DNA of 64,000 nucleotides from Verrucomicrobiia bacterium (GCA_030425485.1 JAUIAM010000001.1:62001-126000); one strand, 5' to 3'; numbered from the stretch's first letter, positions 46,925 through 56,075 are shown. Translations and numbers: made by a program. The notes: a model not told the origin generated them from the sequence alone.

Positions 46925-47523
46925 TTAAAAGATTCACAGGATGTCCATGCTGTGGAGCTCTCATGGCGGAAGATGCCGAAGAAGGTGCCTATCCCCTTTT
47001 GTTAGATCAAGAGAGTACACCTGTCCTGCGTTCTGATAACGGACAGCTCGTATGGGATCGCAGCAACCCTGAGGCGGGCCTGATCACGATTGATACTCCT
47101 AAAACGAAAGTACTGCTAGGCTATACAGCGGGGGAGCCGGTCGAGTTTGATGGCCTCAAGATTGAAGCGACTGATGACGAGCGATGGCAGATTATCGGTC
47201 TGACCGCTCAGGACGATAAGCCGCTGAGAAAGAGTGAGCACATGCTGCTCGTAGCCAGTGGCAACTCTGAGAATACAGATATGGGCTGGACCAGTGAGGA
47301 AAAAGTTTCGGTCGCAGATAATTGGGGGGAGGCGCCTACCCTTATCGAGGTGATAGAAGCGCGGATACACCTGAAGCATCCAGGCCAGATTCGAGTGTGG
47401 GCTCTGGACGAAACGGGTGAGCGAGCCGAACCGATAGCCGTGCAGCGCGATCGAGACGGATTCCATGTATTCTCCATCGGTCAGGATGCGCCCACCCTGT
47501 GGTATGAGATCGAAGCAAAGTGA
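46918..47523 (+). pseudogene. Truncated C-terminal fragment of a glycoside hydrolase
   Basis: A 201-codon frame whose residues ~35-200 match the last ~168 residues of the intact protein at 48089, with blocks such as GLITIDT, KTKVLLGYT, WQIIGLT, WGEAPTL and IRVWALDETG in the same order. The first ~34 residues (with GCPCCGALM) do not match. The catalytic barrel, carbohydrate-binding domain and signal peptide are all missing, so this is most likely the remnant of a tandem paralogue. It could still be read as a small protein, since its frame is intact. Confidence 0.75.
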
Positions 47524-48088
47524 TCTTTGCACGAATCGTTGAGCGGGAGCATCGATTTAATTTTTTAATCGAGCGATGTGGTTCGGTGTGTCCGTATGGT
47601 TTTGAGAGCGTCGCGCGCGATCATAAGCTGTTTCTCATCATTTTTCAGAGGTAAGAATGCAAGCAAAGTGTCTTCTCAAATATACCGTATAGAGGTTATG
47701 TTAGAGGCGATCTTACATAGCATTAAGCCCCGCTTGGATTTCGGGTGTTGATGCATTTCTGCTTTGTTCAACGAAACCAGATTCGATTGAAACCATGACA
47801 AGAATCGGCTCCATCGGCCACGCGTTCTGCGAATGGCGTGCCAGTAACTTTCCCAGAAAGATGAGGGAGTTATGTTTATCTGACTCGTTATGTCTTTCGC
47901 TCTCCCCGAGGAAAAAGAAAGTACCGGGCAGGGTCAAAAGCTGCGGCAGGTTAAGGCGACTGCTCGCCGCGTACAAATCCTCAAAGGAGCGGATGCGCAT
48001 AGCCACCCTGTGGTAGCTGTGTCTTGTGGATTCTACAGTGCTTTTCTCAACCCCTCTTAGCCATGTCCATAACTCTAACCCCTAACTT
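47524..48088. other. Intergenic region, 565 bases, regulatory motif but no convincing gene
   Basis: A TCGATT/AATCGA stem with a T-rich loop lies at about 47552-47573, just after the fragment's stop. A 29-bp motif copy is at 47646. A 97-codon leftward frame at 47713-48006 has no recognisable domain, and nothing marks it as coding. The long leader before 48089 is unusual compared with the other motif-carrying genes. Confidence 0.45.
47646..47674 (+). promoter_or_regulatory. 29-bp motif, copy 2 (before the secreted GH gene)
   Basis: CAGAGGT at the 5' end, TGCAA at positions 13-17 and TCTT at the end. CATCATTTTT precedes it. It lies 415 bases before the glycoside hydrolase start at 48089, further than in the other copies, so the promoter may produce a long leader. 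Confidence 0.55.
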
Positions 48089-50782
48089 ATGAACATACTA
48101 CCCCTCCAAATACCTATCCAAGCCACCCTCAGACGACTATCTCGATTAAGGCTGTGCATGACGTTATCGCACTGCGCAGTTGCTGTCGGCACTGCCCATG
48201 CGGCGGATATGATCCCGTTTACCCTGCCTTACGATGATTCCTCGAACAGCATCGTCAGCCGGGCAGATACATTGAACGCGCCAGCGGGTAGCATGGGGCA
48301 TATTACGGTTGGCCTCGATGGTCATTTATACGAAGGCAGTGAGCGCATACGCTTTCTAGGCTTCAACCTCGGAGCCGTTTCGAACTTCCCCCTTAGCCAT
48401 GAGGCAGACGATGCGGCCGCACGTATGGCCAAGTTTGGGATCAATATCGTGCGCTTGCACCAGATGGACTTCGGTTGGGATCCCTCAGAGCGCAGCATAT
48501 TTGGCGTGGATGAGGATGACTCGCTTGAGCTGGACGAAGACTCCCAGGAGCGCCTCTGGTACTTGGTGGAAAAGTTGAAGGAGCAGGGCATTTATGTGCA
48601 TATTGACTTGCTCTGTTCGCGTCGATTTTGGACTGCCGACGGTTTGCCGACTTCGATAGACACGCTTTCAAATCACCAAAAAGAGGTTCAACGCCTGGCT
48701 TTGTTCGATGAGGATATGATCCAACTGCAAAAAGATTATGCGGAGGACTTACTGAGCACAAAGAACCCCGTTACCAACTTGTCGCTGGCGGAGGATCCGG
48801 TGGTCGCATTCATTGGAATTAACAACGAGAACAGTTTGCTGACGATCTGGCAGGAAGGCTTCAGTGGCAACTTGAGCAAGCCGGGTGCTGCCAACCCCGT
48901 CGAGATGCCTTCAGAGTTTGCGCTTGATCTGCGTAGCCAGTGGAATGACTGGTTGGCCACGCAATACGCCTCTAACTATGCACTAAAGATAGCTTGGAAA
49001 GTGGACGCTGCGGGCAGCAATCTAATCCAGAATGGAGACTTCAGCAATGGTTACTCCGGCTGGGATACGTATCTGCTACAGGGCGCCGATGCGGATTACA
49101 ATATTGCCTCTTCGCCATTCGGAGCGGCGGCTGAGGTGGATGTGACCACCAGTGGGCCCGATATCTGGTCCGTCCAAATGAGACAGGAGCTGTTCAGTCT
49201 GGATTTGGACAAAGGGTACATCCTGCGTTTCAAGGCACGTGCGACCGAGCCTCGGGATATTCGGGTACGTATGCATAATGGTGATGGTCGGGCGAAAACG
49301 CTAGATACCTACATCACACTCGATACTGACTGGCATGAATTCGAGTTCCACCTAATGCCTCATGACAGCGACTTGGGACTCTATCTTTGCGACATGCATG
49401 CTGGGGCTTCCTACTATTATACGGATGTGGAGGTAGTTGCGAGGACGCTGCCCAGCGACCAATCGCTGGATAATCCAAACCAGCCCATCTCTATGTATAG
49501 TAGCAGGCTGTCCGGAAATGCCCTCAAGGACTGGGTCAGATTTCTGTATTACATCGAGTCCACCTATTATGAGGAGATGAGCGATTTCCTGAGAAATGAC
49601 CTGAACTGTGATGCCCTACTGGTGGGCAGCCAGGTCGGGCATTCCGTGTCGAGCCTGATGGCGGAGCTCGACGTGGTCGATACGCACAAATACTGGAATC
49701 ACCCGGAGTTTCCGCCCGGCTACTGGAATACCGTAGACTGGACCGTTGAGAACGAAAGCATGGTCAACGACGATGAATTTGAGCTCGCGGACGAGGCAAC
49801 TTTTCGGGTTTTCGGAAAGCCATTCATTATGTCGGAGTATGACCATCCGGCTCCGTCATTCTATGCCGGGGAGGCACCGATCATGGCCGCCCTCATGGGG
49901 GCGCTTCAGGGCTGGGATGGCATCATGTATTTCAAATATGCCGGTGAAGACCAGGATGGCGGTTGGGATAAGGACCATGTTGACAAATGGTTCCAGTATG
50001 CGCCCCATACAACCAAGATGGCCAACATGATCCTTGCGTCGAACCTCTTTCGCCGGGGTGATTTGAGTGAACTATCACAGGTCGACGATATCCCTTCGTC
50101 AGCGGCTCAAGAGCAAAAGTTCATTTTCGACAAACGCCCAGCTCCATGGGGTGCTGATTTCTACGGCATGCCCCCGGAGAATGCCTTCCACTACCGAGTC
50201 GGGGTAGACCTTGACGAGAACCACCAACTGTACGGAACGCATCCATTCCCCGCGGTGAATGCAAACTACATACACTCGGCGAACGGGGAGTTCATATGGG
50301 ATCGGACTCAGCCCAATGCAGGACTGATCACGATTGATACTGAACGGACAAAGGTGCTTTTGGGCTACACAGAGGATGATGTCATCGAGATGAATGGGCT
50401 CCGCATCAAGACCGTCCGTGAACGAGAATGGCAGATTATCGGACTGACATCGCAGGATGAAGATCCGCTGCCATTAAACGTCAGCCAGAAAATATTACTC
50501 ATAGCCAACGGCAAGACGGAGAATACGAACATGGGCTGGACCGACACGAACTATAACTCCGTGTCGACTAGTTGGGGTGAGGCACCAACCCTGGTCGAGC
50601 AGGTGCACGCTCGTATCAGCCTGGAGCACCAGTACCCTATCCGGGTCTGGGCACTGGACGAAACCGGTAAGAAGGGCGAGGAGATTTGCGTCGGTACCGA
50701 TGCGGAGGACCGCCACGTATTCATGATCGGTGAGGGTGATCCGACTATATGGTACGCCATCGAAGCTCAGGTCGCCCAATAA
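48089..50782 (+). CDS. Secreted glycoside hydrolase with embedded carbohydrate-binding domain
   Basis: An 897-residue protein with a signal peptide ending near AHA (about 38). The catalytic TIM barrel is of the GH5/GH42 (clan GH-A) kind: FLGFNLGAVSNFPL and VRLHQMDFGWD, the acid/base glutamate E247 in GINNENS, and the probable nucleophile E583 in FIMSEYDHP. Residues ~311-452 (LIQNGDFSNGYSGWDTY onward) form a CBM4/9-like carbohydrate-binding domain placed between the two catalytic residues. The last ~170 residues form a beta domain, duplicated as a fragment at 46918. It leads a run with the two-repeat secreted protein (23 bases on) and the pseudopilin. Confidence 0.82.
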   Translation: MNILPLQIPIQATLRRLSRLRLCMTLSHCAVAVGTAHAADMIPFTLPYDDSSNSIVSRADTLNAPAGSMGHITVGLDGHLYEGSERIRFLGFNLGAVSNFPLSHEADDAAARMAKFGINIVRLHQMDFGWDPSERSIFGVDEDDSLELDEDSQERLWYLVEKLKEQGIYVHIDLLCSRRFWTADGLPTSIDTLSNHQKEVQRLALFDEDMIQLQKDYAEDLLSTKNPVTNLSLAEDPVVAFIGINNENSLLTIWQEGFSGNLSKPGAANPVEMPSEFALDLRSQWNDWLATQYASNYALKIAWKVDAAGSNLIQNGDFSNGYSGWDTYLLQGADADYNIASSPFGAAAEVDVTTSGPDIWSVQMRQELFSLDLDKGYILRFKARATEPRDIRVRMHNGDGRAKTLDTYITLDTDWHEFEFHLMPHDSDLGLYLCDMHAGASYYYTDVEVVARTLPSDQSLDNPNQPISMYSSRLSGNALKDWVRFLYYIESTYYEEMSDFLRNDLNCDALLVGSQVGHSVSSLMAELDVVDTHKYWNHPEFPPGYWNTVDWTVENESMVNDDEFELADEATFRVFGKPFIMSEYDHPAPSFYAGEAPIMAALMGALQGWDGIMYFKYAGEDQDGGWDKDHVDKWFQYAPHTTKMANMILASNLFRRGDLSELSQVDDIPSSAAQEQKFIFDKRPAPWGADFYGMPPENAFHYRVGVDLDENHQLYGTHPFPAVNANYIHSANGEFIWDRTQPNAGLITIDTERTKVLLGYTEDDVIEMNGLRIKTVREREWQIIGLTSQDEDPLPLNVSQKILLIANGKTENTNMGWTDTNYNSVSTSWGEAPTLVEQVHARISLEHQYPIRVWALDETGKKGEEICVGTDAEDRHVFMIGEGDPTIWYAIEAQVAQ

Positions 50783-50805
50783 TAACTTAATACCAAAGGT
50801 TAGCT

Positions 50806-52656
50806 ATGAAGTATTTACCCTCGATCCAAACAATGATTTACAACGCAAAGATTGCCAGCCTCATGGTTGTGGCAATGATACTGTGTTCGACTGCCAGCTC
50901 TGAGGTTTACAACTACAAGCGCATCGGCGAAGACAGTAATGGTAAATGGGAGGATAATTGCAAGTGGGACCCGGTCCCGGATTTCTTTATCGGTGGAAAT
51001 TGGATCGCTCACTGGGAGCCTGGCAATAACACCCGGACAGACAGCGTGACTATCGATGGTGCTATCGTGAGTAGCCCTTACAAGTATGTGGCATTCAAAA
51101 TCCCATACAACGCGACAGAGCAAGCGGGGAAAAACGGGACCTATACCGCTCTTACGCTTACCGACGATGCCACGCTCGAATTAGGCGCATTTCAGATCAG
51201 CTCCGCGTCAAGCAATGGCGCTGAGTTTGTGCGCAATGCGGACATACAGTCGGGCTCCAGCCTGTCCGTTATCGAGCTGACTACGGGAGCACAAAACAAT
51301 ACCCAGAACTGCAGTACCTGGAACATTGCCGGTACCGTTCAGGCTGGATCCTTCCAAGGCTTGCTTGGGTATCATAACTCGAACGGTGGGTATATTCTCA
51401 ATGTCGCTGGTGGCAGCCTGGACGTCACGAATAGCTTCGACTGGTTTAGCAACGATTCAAGTGAGACCAGCTATGCGAACACATCAGAAGAAGCCATTGC
51501 CCACATAAACCTCTCCAATCGCGGGTCACTTACAGTCGGGACGATGGAGGGAAACTGGACGCATTCGGACGAAGCCTACATCAACTTTATGGATACCTCC
51601 AGTAGCGCGACTTTTGGTAAAGCGAACTTCGTATCCGCAGGAGATATCGAGCAGCTCATTAGCGAAGGGCATATTCGCGTCGACGGGGACAGCGTAGCCG
51701 CTTCGGACATCAAAATAGTGGATAATGGTAGTACATGGACGATCTCTGCCTCTCAGGATACGATGGTCAACCACTTCACCTGGGTGGGGCCAGAAACAGG
51801 TGGTAACTGGAGCGATGAAAGCAGTTGGTACCCGGTGCCCGAGCTTCCGCTGGTTACCGGCTCTGCTGATACGTGGATCGGTGGCTGGCGCAGTGAAAAT
51901 TCGACTAAGTTGGACACGGTAACCATTGACGGTGCCACGATCAACAGTAGCAAGAATCTCGATTTCCGTGTGCATGGTGCGGCGGCGGCGAATAAGGATG
52001 GTACCTACACTTCCCTTACGCTTACGAACAACGCATCGCTTACGGTTGCTGATTTGCAAATCACCACTTGCCGCATTGACGGGATAGACTATATCCGCAA
52101 TGCGGACATTCAGGCGGGATCCAGCCTGAATGTTGATGAGCTTATGACGGGCTCCTCTAATTGGACACCCGCCACATCGAGTAGCACTTGGAACATCGAA
52201 GGTTCGGTCCAGGCAGCTACGTTCAAAGGCCAGTTTGGCACTTACTACATCGTACCTGCAATGCAAGTGGCTGGTGGCTATATCCTGAATATCAATGGGG
52301 GTAGCCTAACCGTAAGCGGGGATTTTGACTGGAACTATAACGACTCCCCGGCCCATCACACCCCTTCGCCAATGGCGATCGGTCGCATCAATATCTCGAA
52401 TGGTGGAACATTCTCGGCGGGTACGATAGATACCAACTTGGGATTTTCATCGGAATCCTACCTTAACTTTGCCGACGGCACGGGCAGCGCGACCTTTGGG
52501 GTGACGGAAGATCTGGATACCGCCCAAGATATTGCATCTCTGATAATTCAGGGGCATATCCGTATCAACGGATCTCCGAATACTCCCCTTAATCAGTTCG
52601 ACATCGATTTGGATAATACCGAGCAAACCTGGACTATTAGTCCCGCATCTGAATAA
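50806..52656 (+). CDS. Secreted protein with two tandem copies of a ~290-residue beta domain
   Basis: A 616-residue protein with a signal peptide (about 1-32). Residues ~35-320 and ~321-616 are two copies of one domain. Each starts with a W-x-P-V-P segment and continues through TDSVTIDGA or DTVTIDGA, NADIQ-GSSL, TWNI-G-VQA and GGYILN--GGSL. The same domain occurs once in the PEP-CTERM protein at 54929. This protein ends without a PEP-CTERM signal, so it should be released or held by partners. It resembles the Gly/Asn-rich beta-helical proteins of Verrucomicrobiota; function is unknown. Confidence 0.78.
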   Translation: MKYLPSIQTMIYNAKIASLMVVAMILCSTASSEVYNYKRIGEDSNGKWEDNCKWDPVPDFFIGGNWIAHWEPGNNTRTDSVTIDGAIVSSPYKYVAFKIPYNATEQAGKNGTYTALTLTDDATLELGAFQISSASSNGAEFVRNADIQSGSSLSVIELTTGAQNNTQNCSTWNIAGTVQAGSFQGLLGYHNSNGGYILNVAGGSLDVTNSFDWFSNDSSETSYANTSEEAIAHINLSNRGSLTVGTMEGNWTHSDEAYINFMDTSSSATFGKANFVSAGDIEQLISEGHIRVDGDSVAASDIKIVDNGSTWTISASQDTMVNHFTWVGPETGGNWSDESSWYPVPELPLVTGSADTWIGGWRSENSTKLDTVTIDGATINSSKNLDFRVHGAAAANKDGTYTSLTLTNNASLTVADLQITTCRIDGIDYIRNADIQAGSSLNVDELMTGSSNWTPATSSSTWNIEGSVQAATFKGQFGTYYIVPAMQVAGGYILNINGGSLTVSGDFDWNYNDSPAHHTPSPMAIGRINISNGGTFSAGTIDTNLGFSSESYLNFADGTGSATFGVTEDLDTAQDIASLIIQGHIRINGSPNTPLNQFDIDLDNTEQTWTISPASE

Positions 52657-52678
52657 TAAAATAACCGTATAACCTTAT

Positions 52679-53425
52679 ATGAAGCGTGAATGTATTCTTC
52701 TTTCCGGGCACTCGCTGAGGAGCTCTAAGCCCGGGTTCTCTTTAGTGGAACTTCTGACAGTGATTGCGGTAATCGGGATATTGGCGGGCATTCTCATTCC
52801 CGTTATTAGCCGTATGAGGATGTCGGGCAGCACGGTTCAGTGCGTTTCCAATCTGCGCAATATGCAGCTCGCCAACAATATGTATGCTGCGCAGAATAAT
52901 AATCGGTACTTGTCTGGATTGAGCTTCGATAGCGAGCGAAATATGGAGCATACTTGGTTGGCCAATGTCGAGTATTACGAGATGTTGACCAGCATGAGAG
53001 ATGAGCAAAGAGCGAACTCGCGCTCGTGGGAGCACGATCTCCTCTGTCCCGCCACGCGCGCTATGGGGTCACCTCGTTGGGATTATATCGGTGCTAATTA
53101 TGGCATTAACTATTTACTGCTAAGGGCGGAGCTTGACCTCCCGGCATGGGGTGTCGAAGGGAGTTGGTCCATTCCGACGAGTAAGATCGAGCATCCAGCG
53201 CAGACAGTGGCTTTTGCTGATTCGGTGGACTGGCTTTTGAAGCGACTCGACGGGTATTCCTTGAGTGATGAGGAGGAGAATGGCTATAACTCCGGCGGGT
53301 ATTTGGCCTTTCGCCATGGGGGGAAGGCCAACGCGGTGAACTTTGACGCCAGTGTGGACACCTACACGGTAGAAGACATTGCGCGACCTGAAATCCGGAA
53401 GCGATTTACGCAGAGAGAAGAATAA
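52679..53425 (+). CDS. Pseudopilin-like protein with H-X9-D motif (module 3)
   Basis: A 248-residue protein. The prepilin core is GFSLVELLTVIAVIGILAG after a ~19-residue leader, then CVSNLRNMQLANNMY. The C-terminal motif is HGGKANAVNFDA from H213, with Ala replacing the usual Gly after Asp. It is 22 bases after the two-repeat protein gene, so here the pseudopilin comes last in the run instead of first. It ends 8 bases from the convergent XylR-type regulator. Confidence 0.85.
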   Translation: MKRECILLSGHSLRSSKPGFSLVELLTVIAVIGILAGILIPVISRMRMSGSTVQCVSNLRNMQLANNMYAAQNNNRYLSGLSFDSERNMEHTWLANVEYYEMLTSMRDEQRANSRSWEHDLLCPATRAMGSPRWDYIGANYGINYLLLRAELDLPAWGVEGSWSIPTSKIEHPAQTVAFADSVDWLLKRLDGYSLSDEEENGYNSGGYLAFRHGGKANAVNFDASVDTYTVEDIARPEIRKRFTQREE

Positions 53426-53433
53426 GGGTCTGA

Positions 53434-54672
53434 CTATTCTCTTCCGTTGGCTTGACGGTATTGGGCAGGCGTCATGCCAGTCTGCTTCTTGAATACGATC
53501 CCGAATCGAGTATCGCTGGTGAAGCCGCATTCGCTGGCTATCTCATACATTTTCTTGTTTTGCTCGATGAGGAGATGCTTGGCTTTTTCCATCCGCTTTC
53601 GGGTAATTTCTTCGGCGATGGTATGCCCCACGTGTTTGCGAAAGGCGTCATGTAGGCAGCGGTATGACATTGGTACGATTGAAGCCACGCTCTTGGCGTT
53701 GATCATACGAGAGTAGTTTTGCCATATGTACTTTAAAATAGTTCGGACATGGGGATGCTGGATCGTAAGCATGTCTGTGCTCTGCCGCTTCATTACACTT
53801 TTGGGCTGGACGAGAATCGGCTCATCCGGCGCAGCTTCCCCGTTCATGAGCCTGTCAAGCTGTGCGGCCGCTTCGTAGCCTTCCATCTCCTGATTGCTGT
53901 CGATGCTCGAAAGCGGGATGGGGGCGAAGTCGCAGCGCAATGTGTCGTTGTTGATGCCGAGTATGGCAACCTCCTCTGGAATCCGAATCCCTCGCTTTAT
54001 GCATGCCTGCATGACTTCGATGCCGACTTCGTCATGTTCAGCCAGGATGGCTAGTGGCTTGGGTAACTGCGAGATGTGGTCCCCGAGCCAATCCAGGAAT
54101 TGAGACTTATTGTAGTTTCTGTCCCCGTAGTTATAGGAACCTTTCCAATATATGCCGTGGAATCTTCCTCCGGCTTTTTCGATTTCCTTTTTTAAGGAGA
54201 GTCCTCTCAGGCGAGTCGAGGTGAACTTTCTGTTTGATCGGCTACAAAACGCTGCGTGCCTGAACCCCTGCGTGATGAAATGTTCTGCTGCAACTTGCGC
54301 TATTCCCGAGTGATCCGTTCGCACAGTTGGAGCCCCAGGGATGCGAACGTCGCCTATGTTAACGACCGGGCACTGTTGCTTAGCTACGAATCGATATAAA
54401 TTGGTGTTATGATATAATTGAGAGATTATGCCATCGCCCTGCCAGTTGGTCGGCGCGGTAACGCTCCGGGTCATGCTGACATCCAAAATCCAGTTTGCCT
54501 GTTTCGCATAGCGCGCGATGCCCTTATGCGTTCCCGTTGAATACCAACTGAGTGCTAGTAGAATGGAAGGTCGGTTAATGAGTTGCGAGGTTGGCTTCGA
54601 TTTACTTGGAACTGCTTTTGATTGCTTACGAGCCGCCTTCTTTCCTCGCGGATTCTTCTTAGCTGTAGCCAT
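53434..54672 (-). CDS. XylR-type transcriptional regulator (LacI sensor, AraC DNA-binding)
   Basis: A 412-residue regulator. A Lys/Ala-rich N-terminal tail (1-30) precedes a type 1 periplasmic-binding sensor (~34-290), with LALSWYSTGTHKGIARY, AEHFITQGFRHAAFCS and ILGINNDTLRCDFAPIPLSSID. AraC-type helix-turn-helices follow (~305-408), with MYEIASECGFTSDTRFGIVFKKQTG. This is the layout of E. coli XylR. It binds a sugar and should control glycan genes nearby; the 29-bp motif copy beside its own start suggests autoregulation. Confidence 0.9.
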   Translation of the reverse strand: MATAKKNPRGKKAARKQSKAVPSKSKPTSQLINRPSILLALSWYSTGTHKGIARYAKQANWILDVSMTRSVTAPTNWQGDGIISQLYHNTNLYRFVAKQQCPVVNIGDVRIPGAPTVRTDHSGIAQVAAEHFITQGFRHAAFCSRSNRKFTSTRLRGLSLKKEIEKAGGRFHGIYWKGSYNYGDRNYNKSQFLDWLGDHISQLPKPLAILAEHDEVGIEVMQACIKRGIRIPEEVAILGINNDTLRCDFAPIPLSSIDSNQEMEGYEAAAQLDRLMNGEAAPDEPILVQPKSVMKRQSTDMLTIQHPHVRTILKYIWQNYSRMINAKSVASIVPMSYRCLHDAFRKHVGHTIAEEITRKRMEKAKHLLIEQNKKMYEIASECGFTSDTRFGIVFKKQTGMTPAQYRQANGRE

Positions 54673-54737
54673 GCTTCAAGGGGGTAGGTTTGTCGGCAAA
54701 CTTGGGGTTAATCTCGCGAAAAAGTTGAATCATTTTT

Positions 54738-54766
54738 CGGAGATATAAGCGTAATGAATATGCCTT
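54738..54766 (+). promoter_or_regulatory. 29-bp motif, copy 3 (beside the XylR-type regulator)
   Basis: CGGAGAT at the 5' end, CGTAA in place of TGCAA at positions 13-17, AATAT at 20-24 and CCTT at the end. CATTTTT precedes it. It is 66 bases upstream of the regulator start but points away from it, as an autoregulatory site might. Confidence 0.55.
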
Positions 54767-54863
54767 ATGGTAGATTTATGCAAGTGCTATGTTCTGGGTA
54801 ATTCCTTCGTCTCAAGGCTCGCGCCCTTTCAATGGCAGGAGTGCAGTCTCGCCTCGTGGGTGC

Positions 54864-54892
54864 AAAAAAACCGACCGGAAGAGTCCGGTCGG
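54864..54892 (-). terminator. Rho-independent terminator after the PEP-CTERM gene
   Basis: On the minus strand CCGACCGG pairs with CCGGTCGG around a 6-base loop, followed by seven T. It lies 37 bases after the stop codon of the leftward gene at 54929. This is a classic intrinsic terminator. Confidence 0.85.
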
Positions 54893-54928
54893 CTTCGTAT
54901 TGGAATGGTCTTAAATAGACACACGCGC

Positions 54929-55900
54929 TTAGTGGTGTGCTTGACGTCTACGGAAGGTGATGCTGAGGGCTACGAGTGCGCCGAAGGCAAAGGCGACGTT
55001 TGAGGGCTCGGGGATGGTGGAGGTGATTTCCCAAACTGATCCGCCGTCGTTGATTTGGAATTCGGTGGGCGAGATGGCGCCGTTCAGGCGAATCTGTCCG
55101 TTGTCGATCAGAGCCTGGACATCCACGATCGTATCGAAGTTTGTTTTACCAAAGGTCACGCTACCCGTGCCATCGAGGAAGTCAATGTAGGTGTTAGCCG
55201 ACTCGGACCAATTGGCGGTCATGGTGCCGGCAGAGATCGTGCCGCCGTTGGAGAGATTGATTCGGCCATTGGCTAAATTTTCTTCGTCAATACCGTTCGA
55301 GTCCCAGTTGAACGTGCCAGCGACTGTCAGGCTACCACCGTCAAGGTTGATAAAGTAGCCACCGGAAGCTTGGGCCGGGAAGAAATTACCAAGGAGCCCG
55401 TTAAAGTTGGCTGCCTGGACGGAGCCGCCAATGCTCCATGTGGTGCTCGATGTGGCGGGTGTCCAGTTTGATGAGCCCGTTGTGAGCAGGTTGACATTCA
55501 AGCTGGAGCCCGATTGGATATCCATATTGCGGATATAGTCTATACCGGAGCTGCGTGAGCTGGAGACGCGAAAATTACCCGCGGTGAGCGAAGCATTGTT
55601 ACTGAGGGTGAGAGAGGTGTGAGTCCCTTCCTGGCCAGATAGCGGGTTGGCCCCCGGGACAAGGTAGAATTCAAGAGCGTAGCCGCCTGTGGTGACCGAG
55701 GCGCCATCAATGGAGACGGTGTCCAGATTGGTTCTGTTAGAACTTCTCCAGTCGGCGATCCAGGTGATTTGGGGAGGTGTAACGGTTGGTAAGTCTGGTA
55801 CCGGGGTCCAGTTGTTTGCAGTTTTCCAATCGCCACCCGAACTGGGGCCAGTCCAGTCGTAGTTCATGATTTGTGCACTGGCTTGTGAGGTGAGCAGCAT
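54929..55900 (-). CDS. PEP-CTERM protein, single beta domain, broken signal peptide
   Basis: The open frame from 55900 gives 323 residues starting MLLTSQASAQ, which is only the end of a signal peptide. The body is one copy of the beta domain found twice in the protein at 50806 (MDIQSGSSLNV, SSNWTPATSS, GGSVQAANFNG). The C terminus has IPEPSN, a hydrophobic helix and FRRRQAHH, a PEP-CTERM signal. Upstream the same frame continues with a normal signal peptide start, interrupted by one TAA (see 55901-55969). As read from 55900 the protein may not be exported, so the gene may be inactive unless the stop is bypassed or is a sequencing error. Confidence 0.75.
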   Translation of the reverse strand: MLLTSQASAQIMNYDWTGPSSGGDWKTANNWTPVPDLPTVTPPQITWIADWRSSNRTNLDTVSIDGASVTTGGYALEFYLVPGANPLSGQEGTHTSLTLSNNASLTAGNFRVSSSRSSGIDYIRNMDIQSGSSLNVNLLTTGSSNWTPATSSTTWSIGGSVQAANFNGLLGNFFPAQASGGYFINLDGGSLTVAGTFNWDSNGIDEENLANGRINLSNGGTISAGTMTANWSESANTYIDFLDGTGSVTFGKTNFDTIVDVQALIDNGQIRLNGAISPTEFQINDGGSVWEITSTIPEPSNVAFAFGALVALSITFRRRQAHH

Positions 55901-55969
55901 GCCTGCGGCGATCAGGCACAGAACTCCAGTTGATGCTTATAGCATGTTGGTTGAGGGCGTTTTACTCAT
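55901..55969 (-). pseudogene. Upstream part of the same signal peptide with in-frame TAA
   Basis: In the frame of the gene at 54929, codons from ATG 55969 read MSKTPSTNML, then TAA (55937-55939), then ASTGVLCLIAAG joined to MLLTSQASAQ. Without the stop this is a typical signal peptide: basic start, hydrophobic core, cleavage after ASA. The stop therefore interrupts an otherwise complete 346-residue protein. Confidence 0.65.
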
Positions 55970-56075
55970 AGCTTATATAGGTTGATTATGGGGTTTTGAG
56001 AGTCGGCACCTGCAATGAAATCCAATGGTTGGATGATTCATTACGTGAAATATAGCTCAGGTGCGTATTATTTAA

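Noticed and set aside
47713-48006. 97-codon leftward frame in the gap before the secreted GH
   Set aside because: No recognisable domain or ribosome-binding context, and it overlaps the leader of the gene at 48089; too little support.
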